A stretch of 64,000 nt of DNA, taken from contig JAFKGQ010000004.1 in the NCBI GenBank assembly GCA_017307755.1, forward strand, positions 681,366-745,365. Reading direction: 5' to 3'. This DNA is from Chitinophagaceae bacterium. GTDB lineage: Bacteria > Bacteroidota > Bacteroidia > Chitinophagales > Chitinophagaceae. The position numbers and the translations under genes were made by a program. Shown here piece by piece: positions 1-9,297 of this stretch (within the stretch, counting starts at the first letter, position 1; every line of letters begins with the position of its first letter). Below the pieces are notes generated by a model. It did no database searches, was not told the DNA's origin, and saw only the letters and a program-made list of their open reading frames with translations.

Positions 1-2
1 TC

Positions 3-33
3 TTGTCAGGCACTTAGCTTCCGACTACCTTTG
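3..33 (+). promoter_or_regulatory. Bacteroidota-type promoter for the NmrA-like gene
   Basis: TTG at 3-5 is followed by exactly 20 bases and TACCTTTG at 26-33, matching the Bacteroidota -33/-7 pattern (TTG, about 20 nt, TAnnTTTG). The start codon is at 86. An inverted repeat CCAAAAG-N11-CTTTTGG (39-45 and 57-63) lies just downstream and could be an operator. The regulator is not in the window. Confidence 0.6.
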
Positions 34-85
34 ACTTACCAAAAGTAACTAACACTCTTTTGGGTAGCAACAAAATTAACAAAAA

Positions 86-970
86 ATGAAAAAGATCATG
101 GTTACCGGGGCCACCGGCCCTCTTGGTTCGGCTGTAGTAGACAGCCTGTTGAAAAAAATATCTGCCGCGGATATCGCTGTTCTGGTGCGTACGCCGGACA
201 AGGCAGGCAATCTGAAAGCTAAAGGTGTGGAGCTGAGGACAGGAGATTATGGCAATTATGCTTCTCTGGTGTCTGCTTTCGCAGACATCGATAAGCTCTA
301 TTTTGTTTCCGGCAATGATATCCCCGGGCGTATGTCGCAGCATGAGAATGTCGTACGGGCGGCCCGGGAGGCCGGCGTGCGGCATATAATATATACCAGC
401 ATCCCGCATGAGCATGACACCCGTCGTTCTCCTATATATTTTGTTGTCAGCTCGCATGCGCAGACGGAAAAGCTGCTGGAAGATTCCGGATTGACCTACA
501 CCATCCTGCAGCACAGCATTTATACGGATATGATCCCTGTCTTTGCAGGTGAGCAGCTGCTACAGACAAAGACGATCTATCTGCCTGCGGGTGACGGCAG
601 GGTTGCCTATGCCGTACGTACGGACCTGGCCGAAGCCGGCGCCAATGTATTGCTGGACAAGACGGGTAAATACGACAACAAGGTGATCCCCCTCACAGGC
701 GTCGAAGCCGTATCTTTTGAAGATGCTGCTAAAAGCATTTCAACTGCCACGGGATTGAACATCGGTTATTATTCACCCTCTGTCGAAGAATTTAAAACGA
801 CGCTCACCGGCGCAGGGGTACCATCGGAAATAGTGGACGTGGTTGCCGGCTTTGCCAGCTCCTTCAAAACAGGGGAACTCGATTTTGTGTCGGGCGACCT
901 GGAAGAGATATTGGGTCGTAAGCCAGTGAGGGCAGCCCGGTTTTTGACCGATTTTTACCAGGGAAAATAA
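86..970 (+). CDS. NmrA-like NAD(P)-binding oxidoreductase (YtfG/QorB type)
   Basis: A 294-residue atypical short-chain dehydrogenase. The N-terminus has the Rossmann motif GATGPLGSAV, followed by an NmrA-like core (VRHIIYTSIPHE, YTILQHSIYTDM). Length and motifs fit the NAD(P)H:quinone oxidoreductase subfamily that uses NADPH to reduce quinones or sense redox state, but the substrate cannot be read. It has its own promoter (3-33) and a strong terminator (1017-1071), so it is probably monocistronic. Relatives often lie divergent from an HxlR regulator, as the paralogue at 45796 does here. Any such partner would lie left of the window. Confidence 0.85.
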   Translation: MKKIMVTGATGPLGSAVVDSLLKKISAADIAVLVRTPDKAGNLKAKGVELRTGDYGNYASLVSAFADIDKLYFVSGNDIPGRMSQHENVVRAAREAGVRHIIYTSIPHEHDTRRSPIYFVVSSHAQTEKLLEDSGLTYTILQHSIYTDMIPVFAGEQLLQTKTIYLPAGDGRVAYAVRTDLAEAGANVLLDKTGKYDNKVIPLTGVEAVSFEDAAKSISTATGLNIGYYSPSVEEFKTTLTGAGVPSEIVDVVAGFASSFKTGELDFVSGDLEEILGRKPVRAARFLTDFYQGK

Positions 971-1016
971 CAGGAACCGCTGGAAGCGGTTCGTCCGAAG
1001 GACAGATATTAGCGCT

Positions 1017-1071
1017 TTTGCGGGAATTGGACTAATTTTTTTGTAAAGACCAATTCCCGCAAATTTTTTTT
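1017..1071 (+). terminator. Intrinsic terminator, 14-bp stem
   Basis: A perfect 14-bp inverted repeat (1017-1030 and 1050-1063, arm TTTGCGGGAATTGG) with a 19-nt loop, followed by eight T. It ends transcription of the NmrA-like gene. A second small hairpin (AACCGCT-GGA-AGCGGTT, 974-990) lies directly after the stop codon. Confidence 0.8.
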
Positions 1072-1118
1072 CAGGCGGCATAGGGGTGAATGTTTGATCA
1101 GTTGTTACCTATCTGTAC

Positions 1119-2102
1119 ATGTTAAAAACAACAGATATGGACTTATTAAAGATCATGACATTCACCCTGGCCGCATGGGTCTTCTTTACGGACGCGCATG
1201 CCCAGACCCCGGCTCCGGCCCCGCCCCCAACCCTGAAAAAGAGCCATGCTCATATAGGCCTGATATATCCCGTCAGTACCAATGGCTGGGAGGCAGCCTC
1301 GTACAGCAATAGTCTTTCCTTACACGCTATAGCCGGCGCCTCCGGCGCAGAAACAGGGGTTGCGCTGGCCGGTGTTGCCCTTATCATCAAGGACAGCGCC
1401 TCCGGATTGCTGGCATCCGGCTTTGCCAATTATGTTACACATAATGCCCGGGGCACACAGCTCGCAGGATTTATGAATTCCACCGGCTCCTCCAAAGGAG
1501 TGAGTATGGCGGGGTTTGTAAATGTCTCCGGTGATGCCGGCACGCAGGTTGGCGGGTTTATGAACATTGCAAAAAAAGTAAAAGGCGTTCAGATCGCAGG
1601 CTTTCTCAACATCGCCGACAGCAGCGACTATCCCATCGCTCTGGTAAACATTATCCGCAATGGGGAAAAATCCATCGGTCTTAGCACTGATGAGACACTC
1701 ACCAGCCTGGTCACTTTCCGCAGCGGCAGCCGCAAATTATATGGCATAGTGGGCGTGGGTTATAATGGCAAGGACAAAAAGGACCTCTATGCCTGGGAAG
1801 GAGGTTTTGGCGCTCATTTCAACATCGCCCGCGACTTCCGTCTTAATACAGAGCTGGTATCCATCGGTCTGACGGATTTCAAATCAGGGGACTATTTCCG
1901 CAGTTCCTTACGGCTCCTGCCGTCACTGCGGTTAGGCCATCGCGTTGAACTTTTTGCCGGCCCCAGCTTCAATTATATCCGCAGCGAAAAAGGCAAAGGC
2001 GCCGGGCTTGTTACCCATTATTTATGGAGCGAAAAAGAGCCCAGCGGTATCCTGCATGGCCTTTACTTCGGAGCCACCGGCGGTATGAACATTATCTTCT
2101 AA
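1119..2102 (+). CDS. Exported surface-repeat protein (LA_2272-like)
   Basis: 327 residues with an N-terminal signal peptide ending near DAHAQ. The ATG at 1137 is an equally good start. After a proline-rich linker the first half has repeats of the form G-x-x-hAGFhN (GTQLAGFMN, GVSMAGFVN, GTQVGGFMN, GVQIAGFLN), like LA_2272-type surface repeats. The second half alternates polar and hydrophobic residues and ends in F, consistent with an outer-membrane beta-barrel. It lies 24 bp before the TonB receptor on the same strand and is probably cotranscribed. Its function is unknown; surface location is inferred from the signal peptide and repeats. Confidence 0.7.
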   Translation: MLKTTDMDLLKIMTFTLAAWVFFTDAHAQTPAPAPPPTLKKSHAHIGLIYPVSTNGWEAASYSNSLSLHAIAGASGAETGVALAGVALIIKDSASGLLASGFANYVTHNARGTQLAGFMNSTGSSKGVSMAGFVNVSGDAGTQVGGFMNIAKKVKGVQIAGFLNIADSSDYPIALVNIIRNGEKSIGLSTDETLTSLVTFRSGSRKLYGIVGVGYNGKDKKDLYAWEGGFGAHFNIARDFRLNTELVSIGLTDFKSGDYFRSSLRLLPSLRLGHRVELFAGPSFNYIRSEKGKGAGLVTHYLWSEKEPSGILHGLYFGATGGMNIIF

Positions 2103-2126
2103 AAACACTCACCAATCAATTATTGT

Positions 2127-4448
2127 ATGCGTTTGCTAATTTGTTTATTAGTCCTATCCCTGCGTCTACAGGCGCAGGAACCTCCCAAGCACACTATCAG
2201 CGGCACTGTGCGCGCAAAGGTCAGCGGGGAAACCATTCTCCGGGCCACGATTGTAGTGGATGGAAAGAATACAGGCGTTACCACCAATGATTACGGCTTT
2301 TTTTCCATCACGCTTCCCGATGGCAAATATACCCTGATCATCTCCGCAGTGGGGTGGGAAACCAAAGCGCTTGAAGTAACTCTGCATGAAAACCTACAAT
2401 TGCAGGCCACGATGGAAATACAGGGCACACAGCTGCAGGATGCTACCGTTACGGCCCAGACCAGGGGCAGGAGCATCAGGGGCACGCAAATGGGCGTGGA
2501 GCACCTGTCCACGAAGGAGATCAAGAATGTACCCGTGCTGTTTGGCGAGCGGGATGTATTAAAGACTTTACAGCTGCTGCCGGGGGTAAAGCCGGTGTCC
2601 CAGGGCACCAGCGGTATCAGTGTCCGGGGCGGCTCGGCCGACCAGAACCTCATTCTGCTGGACGAAGCGCCTGTATACAACGCATCCCATCTGCTGGGTT
2701 TTTTCTCCACCTTCAATTCGGATGCGATCAAGGATGTTACCTTATACAAAGGGGGCATGCCCGCTCAATACGGAGGGCGTCTCTCCTCCGTGGTTGATGT
2801 ACGGATGAATGACGGCAACAACCAAGACTTTCATGTCAGCGGAGGGCTGGGTGCGATATCCGCCAAGATCAATGTGGAAGGTCCCATAGAAAAGGACAGA
2901 TCCTCCTTTCTGCTCAGCGCCAGAAGGACCTATTACGACATGTTCCTGAAGCTTTCGAAGGACAGCACGGTGAACAAGAACAGCCTTTATTTCTACGATC
3001 TGAACGCCAAGCTCAACTTTACCCTGGGGAGCAGGGATAAGCTATACCTCTCCGGTTATTTCGGCAGGGACAACATGGCCAGCCAGGATATATTCGGGCT
3101 CAACTGGGGTAATGCCACCAGCACGCTGCGCTGGAACCACACGTTCGGCCCCCGATTCTTCTCCAACACCTCCCTTATCTACAGCTACTACAATTATAAG
3201 CTGCGGATCAATAATAACGGCACCAATTTCAACGTGCTCTCCGAACTGAGAGATTGGAATATAAAAGAGGAACTGCAGTTCTATATCAACCCGCGGAACA
3301 ACGTCCGTGTCGGGTTTAACTCCATCTACCATACATTGAACCCCGGCGTGCTTACCGGCGGACCCAAAAGCGGCGTCAACGACACTTCTTTCCAAAAAAG
3401 ATACGGGCTGGAGAATGCCGTCTTTGCGGGCAACAGCTGGAAGGTATCGGATAAGTTGGATATCTCTTATGGTGGCCGGTTGAGCATCTTCAGCGCGCTT
3501 GGTAAAGGTGATTTTTACAAAGTAAGCCCGGAAGGCGTCATATTGGATACCATGCATTACAACAGCGGCCAGGTGGTAAAAACCTATGTCAATCCCGAGA
3601 TCAGGGTGGCTTTCAGCTATCAGTTGAACGAGGCTTCTTCCGTCAAGGTTTCCTATGTGGACAATACGCAGAATATGCACCTGATATCCTCCACTAATGC
3701 GGGATTTCCCACCGACCTATGGGTGGTGAGCAATAATATGATCAAGCCGGAGAGGTCCCATCAGGTGTCCCTTGGATATTATAAGAATTTCGATTTCCGC
3801 GAGAATGCATATGAGTTTACAGCAGAGACTTATTACAAGGCGCTGGAAAACCAGATAGATTACCGGGACGGGGCTCAATTGACGGCCAACGGCACCATCG
3901 AGACGGAACTGCTGTTCGGCAAGGGACGCGCTTATGGGGCGGAATGGCTGATACGGAAAAAGACGGGAAGACTGACAGGCTGGATAGGGTATACGCTCTC
4001 AAAATCGGAGAAACAGATACCCGGCATCAACGAAGACCGGTGGTACAACGCGGTTCAGGACAAGACACACGATATATCCGTCGTAGGTATGTATAAGCTC
4101 AATCCCAAATGGATGCTGTCGGCGAACTGGGTGTATACTACGGGCAATGCCGTAAGCTTTCCCAGTGGCAAATACAGGGCGGATGGCCGGACCGTGTATT
4201 ATTATTCCGAGAGGAATGGTTACAGGATGCCTGCCTACCACCGGCTTGATCTGTCTGCGACGGTACAGTTGAAACAAAGAAAACGTTATTCATCCGAGAT
4301 GGCGTTTGGGGTGTACAATGCTTACAACAGGAATAATGCCTTTATCATTACTTTCCGGGACAACAAGACGGACCCTAACAAAACAGAAGCCGTGCGAACG
4401 ACCTTATTTGGTGCGGTACCTTATATTTCCTACAATTTTAAATTCTAA
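2127..4448 (+). CDS. TonB-dependent outer-membrane receptor with carboxypeptidase-regulatory-like domain
   Basis: A 773-residue receptor. The signal peptide (MRLLICLLVLSLRLQAQ) is followed by a CarboxypepD_reg-like beta-sandwich at about residues 24-105 (TISGTVRAKVSGETILRATI), then a plug (about 120-230, with LLPGVKPVSQGTSGISVRGG) and a 22-strand-type barrel ending in YISYNFKF. This architecture is the Bacteroidota receptor type that usually precedes a DUF4249 lipoprotein, which follows here after 3 bp. The ligand is unknown. There is no long STN domain, so direct signalling to an anti-sigma factor is unlikely. Confidence 0.93.
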   Translation: MRLLICLLVLSLRLQAQEPPKHTISGTVRAKVSGETILRATIVVDGKNTGVTTNDYGFFSITLPDGKYTLIISAVGWETKALEVTLHENLQLQATMEIQGTQLQDATVTAQTRGRSIRGTQMGVEHLSTKEIKNVPVLFGERDVLKTLQLLPGVKPVSQGTSGISVRGGSADQNLILLDEAPVYNASHLLGFFSTFNSDAIKDVTLYKGGMPAQYGGRLSSVVDVRMNDGNNQDFHVSGGLGAISAKINVEGPIEKDRSSFLLSARRTYYDMFLKLSKDSTVNKNSLYFYDLNAKLNFTLGSRDKLYLSGYFGRDNMASQDIFGLNWGNATSTLRWNHTFGPRFFSNTSLIYSYYNYKLRINNNGTNFNVLSELRDWNIKEELQFYINPRNNVRVGFNSIYHTLNPGVLTGGPKSGVNDTSFQKRYGLENAVFAGNSWKVSDKLDISYGGRLSIFSALGKGDFYKVSPEGVILDTMHYNSGQVVKTYVNPEIRVAFSYQLNEASSVKVSYVDNTQNMHLISSTNAGFPTDLWVVSNNMIKPERSHQVSLGYYKNFDFRENAYEFTAETYYKALENQIDYRDGAQLTANGTIETELLFGKGRAYGAEWLIRKKTGRLTGWIGYTLSKSEKQIPGINEDRWYNAVQDKTHDISVVGMYKLNPKWMLSANWVYTTGNAVSFPSGKYRADGRTVYYYSERNGYRMPAYHRLDLSATVQLKQRKRYSSEMAFGVYNAYNRNNAFIITFRDNKTDPNKTEAVRTTLFGAVPYISYNFKF

Positions 4449-4451
4449 AAC

Positions 4452-5234
4452 GTGAAAAGAACTACTATAATCGCCGGTATATTTTTGCTAACCTCCTGTC
4501 AGAAGGTCATCGATCTTAAATTAAATAATGCACCCAAACAGTACGTCATCGAAGGTAATGTTACGGATGTGCCGGGACCTTATACGGTGACCATATCACA
4601 GACCTCCGCTTTTAATGTTTCTTACACATTCCAGGGGGTAGGAGGGGCCGCGGTCACCATCAAGGACGATGCGGGCAACAGCGAGCTTCTGAAGGAAGTC
4701 GGAACAGGGGTTTATCAGACCAGCGGGCTTGCGGGTGTGGAAGGCCGGACATATGAGTTGCACATTGATGTAGGAGGGAAGACCTTTACTTCCACCTCCA
4801 CCATGCCGCACCGGGTAAACTTCGATAGCCTGTATGTCCGCGAACTGGTGAATATTTCCAAGACCGTCAAGGCGGCCGTCCCTGTTTTTACAGATCCAAA
4901 GGGACAGGGCAATTCATACCGGTTCAACCAGTATATCAATGGCAGGCTGGACAAAGGGCTGTATTATCAGAATGACGACTTCACCGACGGGCTGACGAAT
5001 AGTTTTGCCTTGCTTCAGCCGGACCCGGACAGCACCCTGCACGTAGGGGATAAGGTAGAGGTCGATATGCAATGTATCGACAAGCCTGTCTACAAATACT
5101 GGTTTAGCCTGGACCAGTCCTCCAATGGAAACGGCAGCGCTATCCCTTCCAATCCCGTAACCAATATCCAGGGAGGGGCATTGGGGTATTTTAGCGCACA
5201 CACAACGCAACGGCGTTCGCTTGTGGTTAAGTAA
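4452..5234 (+). CDS. DUF4249 family lipoprotein
   Basis: 260 residues from a GTG start 3 bp after the receptor stop. The signal peptide ends in a lipobox (FLLTSCQK, Cys at about residue 16), so it should be a lipoprotein. The conserved DUF4249 pattern YVIEGNVTDVPGPYTVTISQ and a later TSTMPH are visible. DUF4249 proteins are nearly always encoded next to this class of TonB receptor and are thought to act as surface accessory partners. The protein is slightly short and ends in LVVK. Transcription ends at the hairpin at 5302-5330. Confidence 0.88.
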   Translation: MKRTTIIAGIFLLTSCQKVIDLKLNNAPKQYVIEGNVTDVPGPYTVTISQTSAFNVSYTFQGVGGAAVTIKDDAGNSELLKEVGTGVYQTSGLAGVEGRTYELHIDVGGKTFTSTSTMPHRVNFDSLYVRELVNISKTVKAAVPVFTDPKGQGNSYRFNQYINGRLDKGLYYQNDDFTDGLTNSFALLQPDPDSTLHVGDKVEVDMQCIDKPVYKYWFSLDQSSNGNGSAIPSNPVTNIQGGALGYFSAHTTQRRSLVVK

Positions 5235-5301
5235 GTATTCTATTCCATCAATCCGCCGAAAGTCGACACGTCCGACTGAAGGCGGATAACATCCGCTATA
5301 C

Positions 5302-5330
5302 GGGCCGGCCATTCCTGGCTGGCCCTTTTT
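5302..5330 (+). terminator. Intrinsic terminator
   Basis: A 9-bp GC-rich stem with one G-T pair (GGGCCGGCC / GGCTGGCCC), a 6-nt loop (ATTCCT) and five T. It closes the surface-repeat/TonB/DUF4249 run. Confidence 0.8.
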
Positions 5331-5379
5331 GGCAATGCGCGGTTTTTTTCGTAATTTCAGATACGCTCTCTCCTGTGCA

Positions 5380-5946
5380 ATGCTCAAAAAGATCACTGCC
5401 ATACTGCTGCTGGGACTGTTCCTGTTCAACTGGGTTGGGTACAGGCTGCTCACCTATTACCTGGAGGCCAGGGCCGATATGCAATTGCAGGCCAGGCTCG
5501 ATGACAATAACTACGAAGAGACGCAATTGATATCCGTAAAAACCCCCATAACGCATCTGTCCTACTATCACAACTCCCCGGAATTTGAAACCACAGGTGG
5601 AAAGATAGAGATCGGTGGCATACAATATAAATATGTCAAGCGGCGGATATATAACGATTCATTGGAAGTACTATGCATACCCGATGCCGCGGCGATGAAA
5701 TTAAAAGCCGTGAAAAATGCTTTCTTTGCGTTTGTAAATGGCTTACAGCAAGGGGGGCACGAAAAAAAACAAAGCGCGAATTCCAACATTTCCAAAGATA
5801 TTTCTGTGGAATATTACCCCGTACAGGGCCTTCCGTTTGGGATCAATAATGTCTGGCGCTCTTTTACAAAGAGATATGTCGATAACTTTTTTCCTCTTTC
5901 CTCTATCTATACGCTTGTTCCGGAGCATCCTCCCAAAGTAGTGTGA
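5380..5946 (+). CDS. Membrane-anchored protein of unknown function
   Basis: About 188 residues from ATG 5380. A TTG at 5329 extends the frame but runs into the preceding terminator, so 5380 is preferred. One N-terminal hydrophobic segment (AILLLGLFLFNWVGY) serves as anchor or uncleaved signal, with the rest outside the cytoplasm. I recognise no domain. The body has many Tyr residues and a run KKQSANSN. Codon use matches the neighbours. It lies between a terminator and a palindrome, so it is probably transcribed alone. Confidence 0.6.
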   Translation: MLKKITAILLLGLFLFNWVGYRLLTYYLEARADMQLQARLDDNNYEETQLISVKTPITHLSYYHNSPEFETTGGKIEIGGIQYKYVKRRIYNDSLEVLCIPDAAAMKLKAVKNAFFAFVNGLQQGGHEKKQSANSNISKDISVEYYPVQGLPFGINNVWRSFTKRYVDNFFPLSSIYTLVPEHPPKVV

Positions 5947-5981
5947 CGTCATAACACGACCATCTTTTATTACTCACACTT

Positions 5982-6000
5982 AGCGGACCATTGGTCCGCT
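5982..6000. promoter_or_regulatory. Perfect 19-bp palindrome before the VCBS/ASPIC gene
   Basis: AGCGGACCA-T-TGGTCCGCT is a perfect inverted repeat with 9-bp arms and a 1-bp centre, ending 16 bp before ATG 6016. It has no T-run, so it is either a weak terminator for the preceding gene or an operator or 5' hairpin for the next one. Confidence 0.5.
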
Positions 6001-6015
6001 GTTCATGCTTATTTT

Positions 6016-8280
6016 ATGAAGAAAAAGACCCTTGTAATCAGCATTGCAGGCGTTGTTGCCTTTTTGCTGCTGACGTCGGTGACCTACGTATGCGTAAAAA
6101 ATTACCGCAACGGGAATGAAACTTTCCTGCAATACAGGGCAGGATTAAAAAAAATATATCATAAGGACAATGAATTTGTTCCCGAAGCTCAACTTGCCTT
6201 TTATGATTCCCTGGAACTGGTGCCTTATCTTGGAGAGCAGAAAGCCATGGCCGTACAGTTCTATAAAGCAATGACTTTATTGAAACTGGGACAGGAAAAA
6301 CAGTCCATCGGAATACTCATGGCGCTGGCTGCGAGAGCCGACAGCATCCAGGATCTCCGGTTTTCCATGGAAGTTAAACAAAAGCTGGCCCTGGCCTATG
6401 TCAGGTTAGGAGAAAGGAATAACTGTGTCTCCAATCATTCTTCGGGGTCTTGTATTTTTCCGATTGCCGGATCGGGGGTGTATATGGACCCGTCGGCAAG
6501 CCTGAAGGGCATCGAGTTATACAGGCAGGTACTTCAGATGAACCCTGCCGATCTGGAGTCTAAGTGGATGCTTAACATCGCTTATATGACGATAGGCGAG
6601 TATCCGGGCAGCGTCCCCTCGAACCTCCTTATCCCGGGGTTGGACAAGGATACCTGTTCGTGGAAGATGAAGCCTTTTGAGGATTTTTCCCATGAACTGG
6701 GGTTAAACAACTTCCGCAGCCAGGCAGGGGGTAGCATTGTAGAGGATTTTAACAACGACGGTTACCTGGACATTGTGACCTCTTCCTGGGATCTTGATGA
6801 AAGCATGCATTATTTTAAGAATAATGCAGATGGTACATTCTCGGATGTTTCAAAGACCTCGGGACTGGAAGCCATTAAAGGCGGGTTGAATATAATACAG
6901 GCAGATTACAACAATGATGGCTTTATGGATATCCTTGTATTGCGTGGCGCCTGGCTGGGGCAATTCGGCACACAACCCAATACGCTGTTAAAAAATAATG
7001 GCGACGGCACATTCACCGACGTTACCATAGAAAGCGGCCTGCTTTCTTTTCATCCTACTCAAACCGCCACCTGGGCCGACTTTAATAATGACGGATGGCT
7101 GGACCTGTTCATTGGAAATGAGACTACATCCATGGGATATCCCCATCCGTCGGAATTGTACATTAACAACCAGGACGGTACTTTCAGAGAGGTCGCACAA
7201 CTGGCCGGATGCGCCAAGACAGGGTTTATGAAAGGCGTTACTTCCGGAGATTATAATAAGGACGGCTGGCCGGACATCTTTATATCCTGTCGTGACGGTC
7301 AGAAGTTCCTTCTAAAGAACAAAGGAGCCGAATCGAATATCCCCCAGTTCGAGGATGTCACTCATGAGGCAGGGCTGGATCATGAACTAACCTTCACCTT
7401 TCCCACCTGGTTTTGGGATTACAATAATGATGGCTGGCCCGATATCTTCGTATGTGGTTACCAGTTCCGGGGCTCATTGGGGATCACCGCGGCAGCGGAG
7501 GCCCTTAATCTTCCAATGCCACAAAAGACCAGTACCATGTACTTGTACAGGAACAACCATGACGGGACATTTACCGATGTCTCCAAAGATATGGGACTCC
7601 AAAGACCTGTATTTTCGATGGGGTCCAACTTTGGGGACCTGGATAATGACGGGTGGCCGGACATGTACCTCGGCACGGGCAATCCGGACTTTGCTTCGCT
7701 GGTCCCTAATAGATTGTTCAGGAATATTGAAGGACGGCAATTTGCAGATGTCACCAGTTCCGCGCGGGTGGGTAATCTGCAGAAAGGTCATGGTGTGGCA
7801 TTTGCGGATGTCGATAATGATGGCGACCAGGATATCTTTGTCGAAGTAGGTGGGGCATACAAAGGCGATGCTTATTACAACTCGTTCTATGTAAACCCGG
7901 GTCAGAATGATAATAACTGGATAAGCGTACAGCTGGAAGGCAGCAGGTCCAACCGGTGCGCAATAGGCGCACATATAACGGTCGGTTTCAGGGAGAATGG
8001 GGTGAAAAGGAACGTTTACATGGATGTCAACTCCGGGGGAAGCTTTGGCGGCAACCCGTTCAGGAAAGAGATTGGCATCGGCAGGGCAGCCATCATCGAT
8101 GAACTGACCATCCAATGGCCGACCACGGGTATCGTACAGACGTTTAAAAACATTGCACCCCGGCAATTCCTAAAGATCAGGGAGGGGAGCGATCAACCGG
8201 AAAAGGTCAGCATCAGCCGGCTGGAGTTCAAGCACAATAATGGAAATATGAACAGGATAAGCTGTATTCCAGGGAAATAG
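6016..8280 (+). CDS. VCBS/FG-GAP repeat protein with ASPIC/UnbV domain (CRTAC1-like)
   Basis: 754 residues. An N-terminal membrane segment (LVISIAGVVAFLLLTSV) is followed by a helical TPR-like stretch (about 30-200, with LKGIELYRQVLQMNPADLES), then at least six FG-GAP/VCBS blades with calcium-binding D-x-N/D-x-D-G motifs (DFNNDGYLDI, DYNNDGFMDI, DFNNDGWLDL, DYNKDGWPDI, DVDNDGDQDI) and a C-terminal ASPIC/UnbV domain (IDELTIQWPTTG). The fold is a calcium-stabilised beta-propeller, typical of secreted or surface-anchored adhesive proteins. Near the C-terminus FKHNNGNMNR adds a short unrelated tail. No T9SS tail is visible. Confidence 0.9.
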   Translation: MKKKTLVISIAGVVAFLLLTSVTYVCVKNYRNGNETFLQYRAGLKKIYHKDNEFVPEAQLAFYDSLELVPYLGEQKAMAVQFYKAMTLLKLGQEKQSIGILMALAARADSIQDLRFSMEVKQKLALAYVRLGERNNCVSNHSSGSCIFPIAGSGVYMDPSASLKGIELYRQVLQMNPADLESKWMLNIAYMTIGEYPGSVPSNLLIPGLDKDTCSWKMKPFEDFSHELGLNNFRSQAGGSIVEDFNNDGYLDIVTSSWDLDESMHYFKNNADGTFSDVSKTSGLEAIKGGLNIIQADYNNDGFMDILVLRGAWLGQFGTQPNTLLKNNGDGTFTDVTIESGLLSFHPTQTATWADFNNDGWLDLFIGNETTSMGYPHPSELYINNQDGTFREVAQLAGCAKTGFMKGVTSGDYNKDGWPDIFISCRDGQKFLLKNKGAESNIPQFEDVTHEAGLDHELTFTFPTWFWDYNNDGWPDIFVCGYQFRGSLGITAAAEALNLPMPQKTSTMYLYRNNHDGTFTDVSKDMGLQRPVFSMGSNFGDLDNDGWPDMYLGTGNPDFASLVPNRLFRNIEGRQFADVTSSARVGNLQKGHGVAFADVDNDGDQDIFVEVGGAYKGDAYYNSFYVNPGQNDNNWISVQLEGSRSNRCAIGAHITVGFRENGVKRNVYMDVNSGGSFGGNPFRKEIGIGRAAIIDELTIQWPTTGIVQTFKNIAPRQFLKIREGSDQPEKVSISRLEFKHNNGNMNRISCIPGK

Positions 8281-8292
8281 GGGTTTGTGTAT

Positions 8293-8300
8293 TATCTTTG
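8293..8300 (+). promoter_or_regulatory. -7 element (TATCTTTG)
   Basis: An exact match to the Bacteroidota -7 box 22 bp before the OmpA-like start. No TTG is found at the expected -33 position, so the call is tentative. Confidence 0.4.
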
Positions 8301-8322
8301 GGCCCAATCTTAACCCCTTTTT

Positions 8323-9189
8323 ATGCGATCTGTCTATTTCTGTATTGTTCTTTTTTCGTCCTCTATGATCTCCTGTGTCAGCACCGGCAAATTCAAGGCC
8401 ATGCAGCAGGAAGCGCAAAAGTCCGACTCGCTGTATACCTGGTCACAGCGTACATTGAAGACCTGCCAGGACGCGAATAATGACCTCTCGAAGCAAAAAA
8501 CGGACCTGCAGAACCAGGTGAACAGCGTCAACCTGGAGTTGAACGCGTCCAAACAGAACAACCAGGTTTTGAGAAAACAAATGGATGCCCTGTCGGCGCT
8601 CAGCAGCGCTCAGGCGGAAAGCATAAAGAAATCGATAGATAACATTGGCGCCAAAGATGAGTATATCCAGGAGCTCCGGGCCGCCGTAGCCCACCGCGAT
8701 TCGGTGAACCTGGCTGTGTTGATGAATCTGAAGGGATACCTGGGTGCGTCCCGGGACGTCGATATAAAGCTCGAGAAAGGCGAGGTCCGGGTCGATCTGT
8801 CCGACACCCTGTTGTTCAACGGAGACAGCACCAGCTATACAGTGAGTGAAAAAGCAAAGCCGGTATTGGGCAGACTGGCAAAAGTGTTGAACAACCAGCC
8901 GGATATCGAATTTATGGTCGAAGGACATACGGACAGCATTCCCTATGCCCAGGGGGTATTGCTGGATAATTGGGACCTCAGCGTCAAAAGGGCCGCTGCT
9001 GTTGTACGCATACTGCAGAACCAATATAATGTATCGCCTGCACGTATGACGGCCGCCGGGCGGAGTGAATATATCCCCGCTGCTCCCAATGATACGTCTG
9101 AAGGACAGGCCGCTAACCGTCGGACCCGGATCGTCATTTTCCCTCAGCTGGACCAGCTGATCAACCTGTTGGAACGCAAGCAGGGGTAA
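8323..9189 (+). CDS. OmpA family lipoprotein
   Basis: 288 residues. The signal peptide ends at SSSMISCVSTG with a lipobox Cys near residue 19. Residues about 35-115 form a predicted coiled coil (QKTDLQNQVNSVNLELNASK). A C-terminal OmpA-like peptidoglycan-binding domain (about 160-280) shows GHTDSIPYAQG, LSVKRAAAVVRIL and NRRTRIVIF, including the expected Asp and Arg contact residues. It probably tethers the outer membrane to peptidoglycan. It has its own -7 box and terminator. The coiled coil plus OmpA layout resembles Bacteroidota lipoproteins rather than barrel OmpA. Confidence 0.92.
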   Translation: MRSVYFCIVLFSSSMISCVSTGKFKAMQQEAQKSDSLYTWSQRTLKTCQDANNDLSKQKTDLQNQVNSVNLELNASKQNNQVLRKQMDALSALSSAQAESIKKSIDNIGAKDEYIQELRAAVAHRDSVNLAVLMNLKGYLGASRDVDIKLEKGEVRVDLSDTLLFNGDSTSYTVSEKAKPVLGRLAKVLNNQPDIEFMVEGHTDSIPYAQGVLLDNWDLSVKRAAAVVRILQNQYNVSPARMTAAGRSEYIPAAPNDTSEGQAANRRTRIVIFPQLDQLINLLERKQG

Positions 9190-9213
9190 AGAAGACCGGC
9201 ACTGTCTTCTTTT
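9188..9213 (+). terminator. Intrinsic terminator
   Basis: Hairpin AAGAAGAC-CGGCACT-GTCTTCTT running into further T, overlapping the OmpA-like stop codon. Confidence 0.7.
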
Positions 9214-9297
9214 TCCCGATTCCGTAAGCCTATTTCCCGAAAAAGCAACTGCCACGGCTTCATTCGGCCTTTTCTTTGCGGAAAATCTATACCTTTC

